The notes: generated by a model not told the origin, from the letters alone. DNA of 38,783 nt from Nitrospirota bacterium (GCA_021813405.1 JAKAKS010000047.1:1-38783), one strand, 5' to 3'. Shown: positions 1 to 9,890, numbered from the stretch's first letter. Numbers and translations are program-made.

Positions 1-20
1 CAATCAACCTATTAGGGCTT

Positions 21-90
21 TGGGAGGCAGGGGACACACAGTACTCAGGATTCTTAGACCCAGGACGCACTAAGTCCTCCTGCCTTTTTC
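21..90 (+). repeat. Long inverted repeat followed by a T-rich tract
   Basis: The left arm AGGCAGGGGAC (25-35) pairs with GTCCTCCTGCCT (74-85), with one bulged base and a ~38-nt loop, and is followed by a T/C-rich tract (85-100). It could be a rho-independent terminator for a plus-strand gene outside the window, or a REP-like palindrome; the GGGGACAC-type arm resembles elements mobilised by REP-associated transposases. No transposase is present. Confidence 0.45.
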
Positions 91-285
91 CCTTTCTTTT
101 ATAACATACAGTGCGGGTAGGTGGACGTTATATTGACCGGCGCATTTTCGTGGAAGGTGGCATGTGTCTCCCTGCAAAGAAAATTCCCCAAAGCATCAGG
201 GAGGTTCTAACTGACGGGGATGCAGCGCGGAGGTCTATTTTGGGGCAATCTGAAGAGTAAATGCTTCTGGCCTCTACCCAGTCCT

Positions 286-377
286 GTCCGGAATCAGTTG
301 GAACAAGTGTCTGGAATCCACTGGAATATGTGTCTGGAATGGCTCGGAACAGGCGTCCGGAATGGGCTGGAATTTGC
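286..377. repeat. Four tandem 23-bp degenerate repeats
   Basis: Four consecutive units of exactly 23 bp begin at 286, 309, 332 and 355. Each starts with GTCYGGAAT and carries a second GGAA core 14-15 bases into the unit. The units have no spacers and 23 is not a multiple of three, so this is neither a CRISPR array nor a coding repeat. Regularly spaced GGAAT cores about two helical turns apart suggest a protein-binding array, such as the internal transposase-binding repeats near IS21-type ends. That interpretation is inference. Confidence 0.7.
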
Positions 378-440
378 ACAAGGGTTTTTACGTTTTTTTC
401 CCGCATCAAACTTTCTGAATTCAATGCCCCCAGAAAACCG

Positions 441-544
441 TGACATCAATTTCATGACACATGACATATGGACAATGTCATGGATGGGCAGGTTAATATG
501 GCCAGGCACTCAGAATAATGGGCGCTCCAAATGCTCTTTGAAAA
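441..544. repeat. Dispersed intergenic repeat, copy A, with boxA-like motif
   Basis: Bases 441-483 match 28986-29028 at 37 of 43 positions and contain arms CATGACA and TGTCATG that form an inverted repeat. About 50 nt further on is TGCTCTTTGAAAA (532-544), resembling the boxA antitermination element. It is also found downstream of copy B and, in part, in the 16S leader. Both copies lie beyond the 3' end of a minus-strand operon. Confidence 0.6.
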
Positions 545-661
545 GATGGCAAGGAAGGATTCCGTACAGCCGGAATAACCGCGGGAAGATTGAACAGATT
601 GAACAAACAAACCCTGAAAATTCTTTAAAAACAGTAATTTATGAATTTCAGTTTGAACACT

Positions 662-690
662 AAAAAAAGAGGCCGGTCAATGGGGCCAGG
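662..690 (-). terminator. Weak possible terminator after purF
   Basis: Read on the minus strand, a short GGCC/GGCC stem (671-674 with 684-687) is followed by CTC and a run of seven T. The stem is only 4 bp, so the call rests on position just after the purF stop codon and on the T-run. Confidence 0.3.
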
Positions 691-707
691 CGGTTCCGGG
701 GCAGGTT

Positions 708-2111
708 CTAAAAGAGAAGTTCCAGCTGCATCTTCTGCCCGGGGAAGCTGATGGGGTAGCTGCCGTCGAAGCAGGCGGAACAGAAATCCTCCGGGTTGGG
801 CACTGTGGTAAACAGGCCCTCCTGGCTAAGATAAGAAAGGCTGTTTGCCGTTGTGTATCGCTTTATCTCTTCAACGCTGTGGCTGGAGGCTATAAGTTCC
901 TGCCGGGTAGGGGTGTCTATGCCGTAATAGCATGGGCCGGTTGTGGGCGGGGAGCTTATCTTCATATGCACCTCGGCCGCGCCGCCCTGTTCGCGCAGCA
1001 TTTTTACTATCTTCTTGCTGGTGGTGCCTCTTACGATGGAGTCATCCACAACTATAACGCGCTTGCCTTCCAGAAGCTCCCGTACGGGGTTCAATTTTAT
1101 CTTTACGCCGAAGTGCCTGATGCTCTGCTTGGGCTCTATGAAGGTGCGCCCTATATAGTGGTTGCGGATAAGCCCGAACTCAAACGGGATGCCGCTTTGC
1201 TCGGAGTAGCCAAGGGCCGCCGGCACGCCGGAGTCCGGCACCGGGATTACAAGGTCCGCATCCACCGGGTTTTCTATTGCAAGCCGCCTGCCCTGTTTTT
1301 TGCGCACCATGTTTACGGTGATGCCGCCGAATATGCGGCTGTCCGGACGGGCGAAGTATATGAACTCGAATATGCAGAAGGCCTTTCTTGGGGCCGACAG
1401 CGCCTGCATGGTTTCTATTCCGTTTGCGCTTATCTCCACCATCTCGCCTGGCTCTATGTCCCTGTCGTAGGTGGCGCCGATAAGGTCCAGCGCGCAGGTC
1501 TCTGACGCTACAACGTAAGCGCCTTCAACGCGCCCTAAACATAGAGGCCTAACGCCAAACGGGTCACGCACGGCGTATATCTTTTTTTCGGTCTGAAGTA
1601 TCAGGCTGTAGGAGCCGCTTACTTCCCGGAGGGCCTCGATAATGCGGTCCCTTAATTCAGGCTCCTTGGAATGTGCTATAAGGTGAATGAACACCTCGCT
1701 GTCTGAGGTGGACTGGAATATGGCCCCCTGGTCCTCAAGCCTTTTCCGGAGCTCGAAGGCGTTTACCAGGTTGCCGTTATGCGCTATTGCAAGCTGGCCC
1801 ATTGAATAATTGGCCAGTATGGGCTGGGCGTTTTTGGGATTGTTGCCACCGGCTGTGGAATACCTGTTATGGCCAATGGCGGCATAGCCGGGCAGCCGCT
1901 TCAGTCTTTTTTCGTTGAAGATGTCGGCCACAAGGCCTAGGGACTTTTCCAGATGGAGCTGTTTCTCATCAGAGGAGCATATGCCTGCGCTCTCCTGGCC
2001 GCGGTGCTGGAGGGCGTATAACCCAAGATATACAAGGTTTGCGGCTTCGGGATGGCCGAACACGCCGCATACCCCGCACTCCTCTCTGAACTTATCCTCG
2101 GCAAGGCACAT
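708..2111 (-). CDS. purF: Amidophosphoribosyltransferase PurF
   Basis: First committed enzyme of purine synthesis: it transfers glutamine amide nitrogen to PRPP, giving 5-phosphoribosylamine. The protein has 467 residues. A short propeptide precedes the catalytic Cys12 (EECGVCG), and an Ntn-type glutaminase domain fills the N-terminal half. The PRPP loop [13 protein letters not shown] lies at about 352-364. Cys246, Cys394, Cys444 and Cys447 match the spacing of the 4Fe-4S ligands of the Bacillus-type enzyme, so this is the iron-sulfur, propeptide-processed form. Its start codon overlaps the purL stop (TAATG), implying translational coupling. Confidence 0.97.
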   Translation of the reverse strand: MCLAEDKFREECGVCGVFGHPEAANLVYLGLYALQHRGQESAGICSSDEKQLHLEKSLGLVADIFNEKRLKRLPGYAAIGHNRYSTAGGNNPKNAQPILANYSMGQLAIAHNGNLVNAFELRKRLEDQGAIFQSTSDSEVFIHLIAHSKEPELRDRIIEALREVSGSYSLILQTEKKIYAVRDPFGVRPLCLGRVEGAYVVASETCALDLIGATYDRDIEPGEMVEISANGIETMQALSAPRKAFCIFEFIYFARPDSRIFGGITVNMVRKKQGRRLAIENPVDADLVIPVPDSGVPAALGYSEQSGIPFEFGLIRNHYIGRTFIEPKQSIRHFGVKIKLNPVRELLEGKRVIVVDDSIVRGTTSKKIVKMLREQGGAAEVHMKISSPPTTGPCYYGIDTPTRQELIASSHSVEEIKRYTTANSLSYLSQEGLFTTVPNPEDFCSACFDGSYPISFPGQKMQLELLF

Positions 2112-4324
2112 TATTTTTCCCGCGAAAGCGCTCCCTTGTGGGCCTTTTCAAGTTCCTTCACGGTCACATCCATAAACCCATTTATCTTCAGCCTGTCCCC
2201 GCCGGTTGCGCCAAGCACCGTAATGGCAACGCCGTGCTTTTTTGCCGCGGCTTCCAGCGCCGGAAGGTTTTTCTTATCAAGCGACACAACGGCCCTGGAC
2301 GCGGATTCCCCGAAGAGCAGGGCGTCTTTACGCATTAAGGGCATTTTATCAAGATTTATCTGCGCGCCTGTATGGCCGGATATGCAGGATTCGGCCAGCG
2401 CAACCGCAAGCCCGCCTTCAGAGCAGTCGTGCGCGGAAGACAGCAGCGTAACTGCCTCATGCAGAAGTCCGTGCAGGGCCTTTTCCTTTTCAAGGTCCAG
2501 TGAAGGGGGCATCCCTTTTTCGGTTTTGTGAATAAGGGCCAGGTATTCGGTGCCGCCCAGTTCCTCCTTTGTTTCGCCAAGGATGGCAACAACGCCCCCG
2601 GCCTTCTTGAAAGACTGCGTCAGGCGTTTTTCAACATCGTCAAGCACGCCCACCATGCCGATAGTGGGGGTAGGGTAGATGGCAGAGCCTTTGGTCTCGT
2701 TATAGAAGCTTACGTTTCCGCCTATTACCGGAGTGGAAAGCGCGCGGCAGGCCTCGCCTATGCCCTTCACGGCGTTTATGAACTGCCACATTACTTCCGG
2801 CTTTTCGGGATTGCCGAAGTTCAGGTTATCGGTTATGGCCAGCGGTTTTGCGCCGGAGCAGGCCACGTTTCTTGCGGCCTCGGCCACGGCGTGCATGCCG
2901 CCAAGGTAAGGGTCCAGGTAGCAATACAGGCTGGAGCAGTCCACCGACATTGCTATGCCTTTTTCCTTGCCGTCCTTAAGGGTTTCCTTTACCCGGATAA
3001 CGGCGGCATCGGAGCCGGGCAGCACAACGGTATTTGTGCGCACCATATGGTCGTATTCGGTCCAGATGGATTCCTTGGATCCTATGTTTGGCGATCCAAG
3101 GAGTTTCAGAAGCGTCTTGCCGTAATCCGATGGCAAAGGTATGGACGCCAGGTCCAGGGTTTGAAGGGCGTCCTGCCAGTCCGGCCGTTTTGAAGGCCTG
3201 TCGTACAGGGGGGCCTCGCTGGATATCTTGGCTGCCGGTATCTCGGCTACAGTATCGCCGTGCCACTTTATCCTCAGGAACCCGTCGGAGGTCACCTTGC
3301 CTATCACCACCGCTTCCAGGTCCCATTTTTTGAATATCGAGAGCAGCTCTTCCTCTTTGCCCCTGGCCGCCACTATGAGCATGCGCTCCTGGCTTTCAGA
3401 CAGCATGAACTCGTAAGGTATCATGCCCTCTTCGCGGGGCGGTACCTTGTCTATTTCTATCTCTACGCCGGTGCCGGCCCTCCCGGCCATCTCCGAGGAT
3501 GAGGACGTAAGCCCGGCGCCACCCATGTCCTGGATGCCTACTATCAGTTCCTTGCTCATGGCTTCCAGGCAGGCCTCCAGCAGCAGTTTTTCCGTGAACG
3601 GGTCGCCCACCTGAACTGCCGGTTTTTTCTGGTGGGCATCGTCCGTGAATTCCTCCGAGGCCATGGTAACGCCGTGTATGCCGTCACGCCCGGTTTTTGA
3701 GCCAACGTATATCACGGGGTTGCCCACGCCCGCGGCAAGCCCCTTGAAGATGCGGTCCTTTTTCACCAGGCCAAGATTGAATACGTTTACAAGGATGTTG
3801 CCTGAGTAGCACGGGTGGAAGTAAGCCTCGCCGCCCACGGTGGGCACGCCTATGCAGTTTCCATAACCGGCTATGCCATCGACCACGCCTGCCAGCAGAT
3901 GCTGCTGAAGGGGATCCTCTATGGGGCCGAATCTAAGCGAGTCCAGGCTGGCAACCGGCCTTGCCCCCATCGTAAACACGTCCCTTAGAATGCCGCCCAC
4001 ACCGGTAGCGGCGCCCTGATAAGGCTCTATGAAGGAGGGGTGGTTATGGGACTCCATCTTGAAGACGGCGCACAGCCCGCCGCCAATGTCTATTACGCCG
4101 GCGTTTTCGCCAGGCCCCTGCACTACCCATGGGGCCGAGGTGGGGAAATTCCTGAAATGAATGCGGGAGCTTTTATAAGAGCAATGCTCCGACCACATGA
4201 CGGAGAATATGCCCAGTTCGGTGAATGTGGGCTTGCGGCCCAGTATCTCCTGGACCCTTGCGTATTCCTCTGCGGTAAGGCCGTGCTCGCTTACAAGTTG
4301 CTGGGTTATCTCGGGCTCTCTCAA
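2111..4324 (-). CDS. purL: Phosphoribosylformylglycinamidine synthase subunit PurL
   Basis: Synthetase subunit converting FGAR to FGAM with ATP and ammonia. The 737-residue length is that of the small PurL, which works with separate PurQ (glutaminase) and PurS; neither is in the window. Visible motifs are [10 protein letters not shown] (45-54), the ATP/Mg-site ESHNHPS (91-97), [10 protein letters not shown]-like glycine loops and the internally duplicated AIRS-type domains. The frame begins with TTG at 4324 and the first residues fit the family N-terminus. Upstream is an A/T-rich stretch with a possible -10 (GATAAA) but no clear -35. It is first in the purL-purF operon. Confidence 0.96.
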   Translation of the reverse strand: MREPEITQQLVSEHGLTAEEYARVQEILGRKPTFTELGIFSVMWSEHCSYKSSRIHFRNFPTSAPWVVQGPGENAGVIDIGGGLCAVFKMESHNHPSFIEPYQGAATGVGGILRDVFTMGARPVASLDSLRFGPIEDPLQQHLLAGVVDGIAGYGNCIGVPTVGGEAYFHPCYSGNILVNVFNLGLVKKDRIFKGLAAGVGNPVIYVGSKTGRDGIHGVTMASEEFTDDAHQKKPAVQVGDPFTEKLLLEACLEAMSKELIVGIQDMGGAGLTSSSSEMAGRAGTGVEIEIDKVPPREEGMIPYEFMLSESQERMLIVAARGKEEELLSIFKKWDLEAVVIGKVTSDGFLRIKWHGDTVAEIPAAKISSEAPLYDRPSKRPDWQDALQTLDLASIPLPSDYGKTLLKLLGSPNIGSKESIWTEYDHMVRTNTVVLPGSDAAVIRVKETLKDGKEKGIAMSVDCSSLYCYLDPYLGGMHAVAEAARNVACSGAKPLAITDNLNFGNPEKPEVMWQFINAVKGIGEACRALSTPVIGGNVSFYNETKGSAIYPTPTIGMVGVLDDVEKRLTQSFKKAGGVVAILGETKEELGGTEYLALIHKTEKGMPPSLDLEKEKALHGLLHEAVTLLSSAHDCSEGGLAVALAESCISGHTGAQINLDKMPLMRKDALLFGESASRAVVSLDKKNLPALEAAAKKHGVAITVLGATGGDRLKINGFMDVTVKELEKAHKGALSREK

Positions 4325-4431
4325 TTAAGTCCGCCGGAATTTTTAGGATTTTTTATTTTATCACAGGGGCCGCTTTTTATGCTTGAATCTGGGTCGCCGG
4401 ACGTCAGGCCGGAACCGGTTTTAGGCAGGCC

Positions 4432-4881
4432 CTAATGCGGATATGTAAAGGGGCTGCCTTTAAGCACCCGGTTCAGTTTTGGGGGGTTGCCTGTCATCTC
4501 GAAAACGGCCATCCCCTGTTCCTTGTCCTTTTTCCCGTCCTTGGTCCATACGCCGTCCCATGCCACATTGATGTCGATTGTGCCGTCCGCGGCCATGTCC
4601 ACCCATTTTGGATAAAACTTCAGGGTGGCGGAATCGAACTGGTCAAAGGAATCTGTAACGTCCGGGAAACCCGTGCTGGTGGTTGCCTCTTTTGCGGCGG
4701 CGGCGTTCTTGGCCTCATAGGCCTTGCGGAGGTGCTCGATAGCCAGGAAGGCCTGGCTGGTTATTTTGACCTCCGAGGGCTCCGGTTTTACCTGCTTTTT
4801 AGAGCAGCCGCAGATAAACGCAGACAATATCAGAAATAATACGGCCGCCATGATCCGGGATTTCCGGGAAAAAAGATCCAT
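4432..4881 (-). CDS. Putative lipoprotein of unknown function
   Basis: A 149-residue protein whose N-terminus is a lipoprotein signal: Arg/Lys-rich start, hydrophobic stretch (11-23) and a lipobox ending Ile-Cys-Gly-Cys with Cys26 as the lipidation site. Cys26 is followed by Ser-Lys-Lys, which in enterobacteria would favour the outer membrane. The mature part is small and charged, with a helical segment (about 43-65) and a beta-rich C-terminal half. I do not recognise a named family. A good GGAGG lies 9 nt before the ATG. The gene diverges from the PhoU-like gene and is separated by 107 nt from purL. Confidence 0.75.
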   Translation of the reverse strand: MDLFSRKSRIMAAVLFLILSAFICGCSKKQVKPEPSEVKITSQAFLAIEHLRKAYEAKNAAAAKEATTSTGFPDVTDSFDQFDSATLKFYPKWVDMAADGTIDINVAWDGVWTKDGKKDKEQGMAVFEMTGNPPKLNRVLKGSPFTYPH

Positions 4882-5058
4882 TAAACAAGGCCTCCAGGTT
4901 GCTGGTTGTTTTGATATTTGAACATATCGGGGCGTTGCCGGTCAATATTAGTGCGTAGCATGCAAGTATTACGGAGAGCTCTGGAATGTCCCATCCGGGC
5001 CATACCGGTGCTGTACTGAATGTGTTAAATTGTATCAAAGAGGAGGGAGGAGTGGCGC

Positions 5059-5652
5059 TTGAGAGAGATCCTGATTATAGTAAAGGGTGTTTTCCCTGAT
5101 ATGATCGAGTCCCTCGATTGCCTGCGGGAAGGCGCCCGAAGCGGCGTATACGGCCCACTGGAGTCGGCAGTGGCCAGATGCCGGAACATACGCGTAAGCG
5201 AGAAAGCGCTTGCCAGTATGGCCGGATACGCCAGGGCTGTACCGGCTGCGGCTGACTTTGCCTCCATCCCCGGGCATATAGGGCGCATAAGCGGGTATCT
5301 GCAGGTGATCGCAAATGCCATAGCTGTAAAAAACAGGGAAAATATCCTTTTCAGCGAGAAGGCCATGGATGAGATAGACCTGCTGTTTGCGCGCCTAAGG
5401 GAGTTGATGGAAATGGCCCTGACCGCCGTTTGCGGTGTTTCCGGTGAAGTTGCAGGCGGTATTTCCGGTGTGGAACGGGCCGCCGCAGTCCTGGATGCCA
5501 GCGCCGGAGAGTTCCTTGTATTTCACGAGGAGCGTCTTCTGGAGGGCCTCTGCCTTCCGAAGGCATCTTCTCTGTATGTGGAAATGGTTGACGGGTTCAA
5601 GGCCATATCCTGGCATTTAAAGGAGATGGCCCGTAAGGCAGCAGGCGTTTAA
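5059..5652 (+). CDS. PhoU-like helical protein
   Basis: A 197-residue, almost entirely helical protein without signal peptide. Periodic acidic and hydrophobic residues across roughly six helices, and a C-terminus like that of PhoU/DUF47 proteins, suggest a PhoU-type bundle of the kind linked to phosphate transport control. This is a fold-level impression, not a motif match. The start is TTG at 5059, chosen because a repeated GGAGG (5041-5051) ends about 7 nt upstream and an in-frame stop lies at 5026-5028. It stands alone on the plus strand between two minus-strand genes and converges on the terminator at 5653-5689. Confidence 0.6.
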   Translation: MREILIIVKGVFPDMIESLDCLREGARSGVYGPLESAVARCRNIRVSEKALASMAGYARAVPAAADFASIPGHIGRISGYLQVIANAIAVKNRENILFSEKAMDEIDLLFARLRELMEMALTAVCGVSGEVAGGISGVERAAAVLDASAGEFLVFHEERLLEGLCLPKASSLYVEMVDGFKAISWHLKEMARKAAGV

Positions 5653-5689
5653 AATAAAAAGCGGCAGTACGGCACTTCCGTACTGCCGC
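5653..5689 (-). terminator. Strong rho-independent terminator
   Basis: A perfect 12-bp stem (5661-5672 with 5678-5689) closes a 5-nt loop. On the minus strand it is followed by TTTTTATTTT, so it ends the mannose-related operon whose last gene stops at 5706. On the plus strand the hairpin also lies just after the PhoU-like gene but has no T-run. Confidence 0.9.
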
Positions 5690-5705
5690 CAACTTCAGCT
5701 CAGCT

Positions 5706-7718
5706 CTATTTCAATTCGCCCGCGTGGCGCATCTGGTCCATTATGCTGTACTCTTCGCGGTCCGCGGCGGAGAAGTTGCTGTAAATCTCCTGGGCCTGGG
5801 CGTTCATCCCAAGGGCGGCAAGGGCATCGGCCTTGTTTATATTAAATATCGGATTGTCAGGCTGGCTGTAAAGCAGTATGTTCTCCGTGTTAACTATCTC
5901 CCTGAAGATGTTCTGCTTGTCCAGGCCGTATTTCTTTATCAGCTGGTTGTTTTCAGGGGCATTCTTTACGAATATCGCCTGGTTGTCCGCGATGAATATC
6001 AGCTTCCAGTTATCATCGTATGCAAGCGATATGGCCAACGGTATCGCGTGCCCGGATTCCCTGAACACCACCGGTATGAATATGAAATTTATTCCGAAGG
6101 AGTTCAGCATATCCTGCCAGCCCGGATAACATTTCAGAATTGCATCGGCCATCCTGCTTACATTGTCGCTAAGCGCCCTGCCGTCTATGAATACCTTGTA
6201 ATCCGGGTACAGACTCCAGATTAAAAACCCGCCCCATGTGTAAAAATTATACATGGGCGGGGCAGGACGCACCTGCTTCAGAAACTGCACCCCTTCCGAC
6301 GGGTACCACGGGCTTACCCATTGCTTGGTTATGCCAGGTTTCAGCGCGAAGCCAAGCGGCCTTACTATCGTTGAATTGAAAAAGGAAACAGCAAGCAGCA
6401 GGGACACGCCGGCCATGAAGGCCGCCGTGTCCTTGACCATTCTGGCCCTGAACGCGTTGATGCCAAAAATCACTGCCCCAAGGGCAAATATTCCGAAAGA
6501 GACGGCAAGTACGCTGGATGCCGCCATCTTGTAGATGGCAAAATTCCTGAAAGCCATGAACATAAACAGGATTGCTACCAGCAACATCAAAGTGCCCATT
6601 ATCTTTTTCGGCTTTTTCTCTATCTGCTGCAATTCCATCAAAGTCTTGCCGAAATACAGGCAGAACAATATTATCGAGAACATGAGCCCCCTGGCGTAAT
6701 AATTGGCGAAAAACCCAACGAACAGAACTGTCAGAAGCTCACTCATGTCCACTTTTTTCCGCAGTATGTATTTCACCGCAAGCGCCGCCAGCAGCAGGGC
6801 GGTGAAGTACCAGTAAAAGAGAAGCCATTTATAGAAGAGCACTCTGTAAAAATATATAAGCGGCTTGTACTCCAGCACCACGTTTGCTACCCAGCCCTGG
6901 CGCCCCCCTATCGAAAGCGAGTGCGAAAGGTCCGTGATGAACATGCCCAAAAGCCCGTGCAGATAGTTGTAAAGGAGATCGTATTTATTGGGGTTCAGTC
7001 CGGTTGCGGCAATGCCAAGCAGCGCGCCCGCAAAAAAGATTTTGTTGAAGGCCGGCCGCCTCTTGCGGGCAGCGCTGTATAAAAAGGCCAGCAACTCCCC
7101 GGTTATATAAATAGCAATTATTACCACTCCAACTATGAAGCCGGCATGCACGTTTGCCCAGAAGGCCATCATAACTGGCAGGATATAAAACGAAATCTTT
7201 CTCTTTTCCTTGAGACCCTCCAGAAGAAAGACAAGGAAGGCCGAAAGCAGGAATGAAATGCCCTGGGGCCGCTCGAAGGCGTAGAACAGCTCCGTGGGCA
7301 GTATCAGCGCGCCCAGTGATATGGCGCAAAGGGCGATCCATGGCTTTGCCTTCCGTTCTACAAGCCACAGGTAGATCGCAAGCATTGGGAAAACGATCAG
7401 CATGCCCCTGAACAGGCCAACCCCAAGCAGGCCCGCGGCCTTGTAGGCCGAATAATATATCACCTGCCCAAGCCAATGGGCCCTCAGCCCCTCCAGTTTA
7501 TTATGGTTCAGCTGCGGAGGGGATGTGTAGTTGAACGGGTCCGAATGCGGCAGCGTTTTTGTCATGGCGGTGTATTCGCCTGTTTTCAGATGCCACCACA
7601 GGTCCGGATCGTTTAGGCTGAAATTTGTTGATATGCTGAACAGATACGCGAAAAAGAGCAGGGCCAGCAGGTGCCAGGCCCATTGTTTATACCGTGTTTC
7701 GGCCGTAGATGTCGTCAA
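5706..7718 (-). CDS. Multi-pass membrane protein, GT-C glycosyltransferase-like
   Basis: A 670-residue protein with about a dozen hydrophobic spans, then a soluble C-terminal part from about residue 480. After the first span an acidic motif NDPDLWWHLKTGEY (36-49) sits where GT-C transferases carry catalytic acidic residues in the first extracytoplasmic loop. I infer a lipid-linked-sugar-dependent transferase because the two genes upstream make GDP-mannose and polyprenyl-P-mannose. The extreme C-terminus looks like one TPR-type helix pair. The start is TTG at 7718, overlapping manC by 32 nt, with GAGGAGGA about 11 nt upstream; no in-frame ATG precedes the conserved region. Confidence 0.7.
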   Translation of the reverse strand: MTTSTAETRYKQWAWHLLALLFFAYLFSISTNFSLNDPDLWWHLKTGEYTAMTKTLPHSDPFNYTSPPQLNHNKLEGLRAHWLGQVIYYSAYKAAGLLGVGLFRGMLIVFPMLAIYLWLVERKAKPWIALCAISLGALILPTELFYAFERPQGISFLLSAFLVFLLEGLKEKRKISFYILPVMMAFWANVHAGFIVGVVIIAIYITGELLAFLYSAARKRRPAFNKIFFAGALLGIAATGLNPNKYDLLYNYLHGLLGMFITDLSHSLSIGGRQGWVANVVLEYKPLIYFYRVLFYKWLLFYWYFTALLLAALAVKYILRKKVDMSELLTVLFVGFFANYYARGLMFSIILFCLYFGKTLMELQQIEKKPKKIMGTLMLLVAILFMFMAFRNFAIYKMAASSVLAVSFGIFALGAVIFGINAFRARMVKDTAAFMAGVSLLLAVSFFNSTIVRPLGFALKPGITKQWVSPWYPSEGVQFLKQVRPAPPMYNFYTWGGFLIWSLYPDYKVFIDGRALSDNVSRMADAILKCYPGWQDMLNSFGINFIFIPVVFRESGHAIPLAISLAYDDNWKLIFIADNQAIFVKNAPENNQLIKKYGLDKQNIFREIVNTENILLYSQPDNPIFNINKADALAALGMNAQAQEIYSNFSAADREEYSIMDQMRHAGELK

Positions 7719-9126
7719 ATCTTACAATGTCCTCCTCTCCAAGGTGCTCGCCGCTCTGTATTTCTATGATCTTAAGCGGTATCAGCCCGGGGTTTTCAAG
7801 CCTGTGCTTAACGGTTGGCGCTATATATGTGCTCTCGTTCCTGTGCACGTAAAATACTTCTTCGCCGCGCTGGACTTTAGCTGTGCCGGAGACCACTATC
7901 CAGTGTTCGCTCCGGTGATTGTGGGCCTGAAGGCTCAGCCTGGCCTTGGGCTTAAGGCATATGTGTTTTATCTGGTAGCTTGGCCCCTTCTCCAGCACGG
8001 AGAAATGTCCCCAGGGCCTTTCCTCGGTCCTTGGCAGTATATATTCCTCCCTGCCAGCGGACTTTAGCAGGTCCACCACCTTTCTTACATCCTGGGCGCG
8101 GTCCTTGGGGCATACCAGGATGGCATCTGCCGTGTCTATCACAACCATGTCCTCCAGCCCCAGCGACGCTATCAGCCGTCCGGAGCTCATGAGTATGGAG
8201 CCTTTTGATCCTACCGCCAGCGCATTTCCAGAGATGACGTTCCCGTTTTCGTCTTTTCCCAGTATCTCCTCCAGCGCGTTCCAGCTGCCGATATCAGACC
8301 ACCCGAAATCCACGGCCTGCACCACCACCTTGCGCGATTGCTCCATCACGCCGTAGTCGATGGATTCCGGCTCCAGCGTTTTATAAAGGGCCTCCAGCGC
8401 GGCGGCCTCCTTTGCAGTGCCAAGGTGCTTTTCAATCTTCGCAAACGCGCTGTATAGGGCGGGCATATGCGCCTTCAGCTCGGAAAGTATTGCCTTTGAG
8501 GAGAACATGAATATGCCGCTGTTCCAGTAAACAGAGCCTTTCTTTATCAGGGCTTCCGCCGTTTCCCGGTCCGGCTTTTCTATAAAGCGTTCCACCTTGA
8601 ATGCGCCGCCCGGCATTTTTTTGCCGGCCTGGATATAACCGTAGCCGGTCTCAGGCCTGGTTGGCACCACGCCGAATGTGACAAGCGAGCCCTCTGCCGC
8701 GGACGGAGCGGCCTTGCGTACGGCATCTACAAAGCCATCCGGGTTTTTAATGTGGTGGTCTGACGGCATAACCAGCATTATCGCGTCCTTGTCCTTCTTG
8801 TGTATCCTGAATGCGGCAAGCGCTATCGCCGGGGCGGTGTTTTTGCCTTCAGGCTCTGATAATATGGCCGCGGGCGGCAGTACTCCGTCAGTCTGCCAGC
8901 GCACCAGTTCGTTCTGCTTGCCGGCGGTTATGATCATGAAATGCCTGGGCTGCACCAGCCCGCCCAGCCTTTCAACCGTATGCTGGAGAAGGGATTTTTC
9001 GCCCGTTATCCTCAAAAACTGCTTGGGGAAATTCTCCCTGCTTAAAGGCCAGAAGCGTGTTCCCTTGCCCCCGGCCATTATTACGGCGTAAAAATTTCTC
9101 TTCCCGCCGGCTGCGGTTTTTTTCAT
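7687..9126 (-). CDS. manC: Mannose-1-phosphate guanylyltransferase / mannose-6-phosphate isomerase
   Basis: Type II bifunctional enzyme (AlgA/ManC/XanB family, usually 460-490 residues; 479 here). It interconverts fructose-6-P and mannose-6-P and makes GDP-mannose from mannose-1-P and GTP. The N-terminal nucleotidyltransferase signature MAGGKGTRFWPLS is at 17-29. The C-terminal cupin isomerase domain begins near RPWGHF (about 368) and contains the metal-site segment HNHRSEHW. The start ATG overlaps the stop of the polyprenyl-P-mannose synthase gene by ATGA, so the two are translationally coupled. It is the central gene of a three-gene mannose operon. Confidence 0.95.
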   Translation of the reverse strand: MKKTAAGGKRNFYAVIMAGGKGTRFWPLSRENFPKQFLRITGEKSLLQHTVERLGGLVQPRHFMIITAGKQNELVRWQTDGVLPPAAILSEPEGKNTAPAIALAAFRIHKKDKDAIMLVMPSDHHIKNPDGFVDAVRKAAPSAAEGSLVTFGVVPTRPETGYGYIQAGKKMPGGAFKVERFIEKPDRETAEALIKKGSVYWNSGIFMFSSKAILSELKAHMPALYSAFAKIEKHLGTAKEAAALEALYKTLEPESIDYGVMEQSRKVVVQAVDFGWSDIGSWNALEEILGKDENGNVISGNALAVGSKGSILMSSGRLIASLGLEDMVVIDTADAILVCPKDRAQDVRKVVDLLKSAGREEYILPRTEERPWGHFSVLEKGPSYQIKHICLKPKARLSLQAHNHRSEHWIVVSGTAKVQRGEEVFYVHRNESTYIAPTVKHRLENPGLIPLKIIEIQSGEHLGEEDIVRFDDIYGRNTV

Positions 9127-9890
9127 TCGGGTCTCCTTTTGGCTTCAAACGCCCTGTTTTGAGGTGCGCCCTTCAGGCGTGCCTTGAACCGGGTGAATCT
9201 AATTCTCCAGGGCAGCAGGGCGGCCTCCCTGATTATGGTTTTGCTCATTTTGGATACCCCGGATGCCCTCTCGGTAAATATTATCGGCACTTCCTTGAGC
9301 TTCAGTCCGGAACTCCAGATCAGGTAGGCGATCTCTATCTGGAAGGAATAGCCTTCGGAATGGACGGCGTCCAGGTCCACGCTCTCCAGCGCCCTGCGGG
9401 AGAACGCGCGGTAGCCGCTGGTGATATCGCTGGCTTCCATCCCCAGAAGGGTGGAAGCATAGATGTTGCCGAACTTGGACAGCAGCAGCCGCTTGAAATC
9501 CCAGCCCACAACGCTGATGGTGCCGCCTATGTATCTTGAGCCTATAACCAGGTCGGCCCCGGCCTCTATCTCGCCGATAAGCCTGGGCAGGTCCGCCGGG
9601 TTATGAGATAGGTCCGAGTCCATCTCCACCATGCAGTCGAAGCCGTTTGCCAGCCCCCATTTGAAGCCGGCGATATAGGCTGTGCCAAGCCCCATCTTGC
9701 CGGGCCTTTTCATAAGGTGCACCCTGGGCTCCGTTTTCATAAGGCCCTCCACAAACTGGGCCGTACCGTCTGGAGAGTTATCGTCTATCACCAGCACCTG
9801 CGCGGGAACAGACGAGAGCACCTTCTCCAGAACGGAAGGGAGATTGTCTTTTTCCATGTAGGTAGGCATTATTATGAGGCTTCCAGGCAT
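9123..9890 (-). CDS. Polyprenol-phosphate mannose synthase (DPM1-like GT2)
   Basis: GT-A fold family 2 glycosyltransferase predicted to move mannose from GDP-mannose to polyprenyl phosphate at the inner membrane face. Motifs: N-terminal LIIMPTYMEKDNL, VIDDNSPDGT, the metal-binding region MDSDLSHNP, and GSRYIGG plus SGYRAFSR typical of DPM1. There is no C-terminal membrane anchor, as in the short catalytic DPM1 type. I use the ATG at 9890 (255 residues) rather than a TTG six codons earlier: family proteins start there, and a TATTAT/TATAAC -10-like stretch lies directly upstream. The manC partner follows with an ATGA overlap. Confidence 0.9.
   Translation of the reverse strand: MPGSLIIMPTYMEKDNLPSVLEKVLSSVPAQVLVIDDNSPDGTAQFVEGLMKTEPRVHLMKRPGKMGLGTAYIAGFKWGLANGFDCMVEMDSDLSHNPADLPRLIGEIEAGADLVIGSRYIGGTISVVGWDFKRLLLSKFGNIYASTLLGMEASDITSGYRAFSRRALESVDLDAVHSEGYSFQIEIAYLIWSSGLKLKEVPIIFTERASGVSKMSKTIIREAALLPWRIRFTRFKARLKGAPQNRAFEAKRRPE

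Larger units (their letters stand above)
1..707. other. Gene-free region with repeats
   Basis: I find no convincing gene in these 707 bases. The open frames present (for example a 98-residue frame on the minus strand and a 147-residue frame on the plus strand) are made largely of translated repeat units and have no credible ribosome site. The stretch holds an inverted repeat (21-85), a 23-bp tandem array (286-377), a dispersed repeat (441-483) and a boxA-like motif (532-544). It lies downstream of purF and may be a decayed mobile-element end, which is inference. Confidence 0.6.

Noticed and set aside
286-377. CRISPR array
   Set aside because: Units are contiguous with no spacers and are only partly conserved; no cas genes are present.
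220-663. 147-residue plus-strand frame over the repeat region
   Set aside because: The translation is mainly repeat DNA, has no family resemblance or ribosome site, and the frame is not kept by the 23-bp periodicity.
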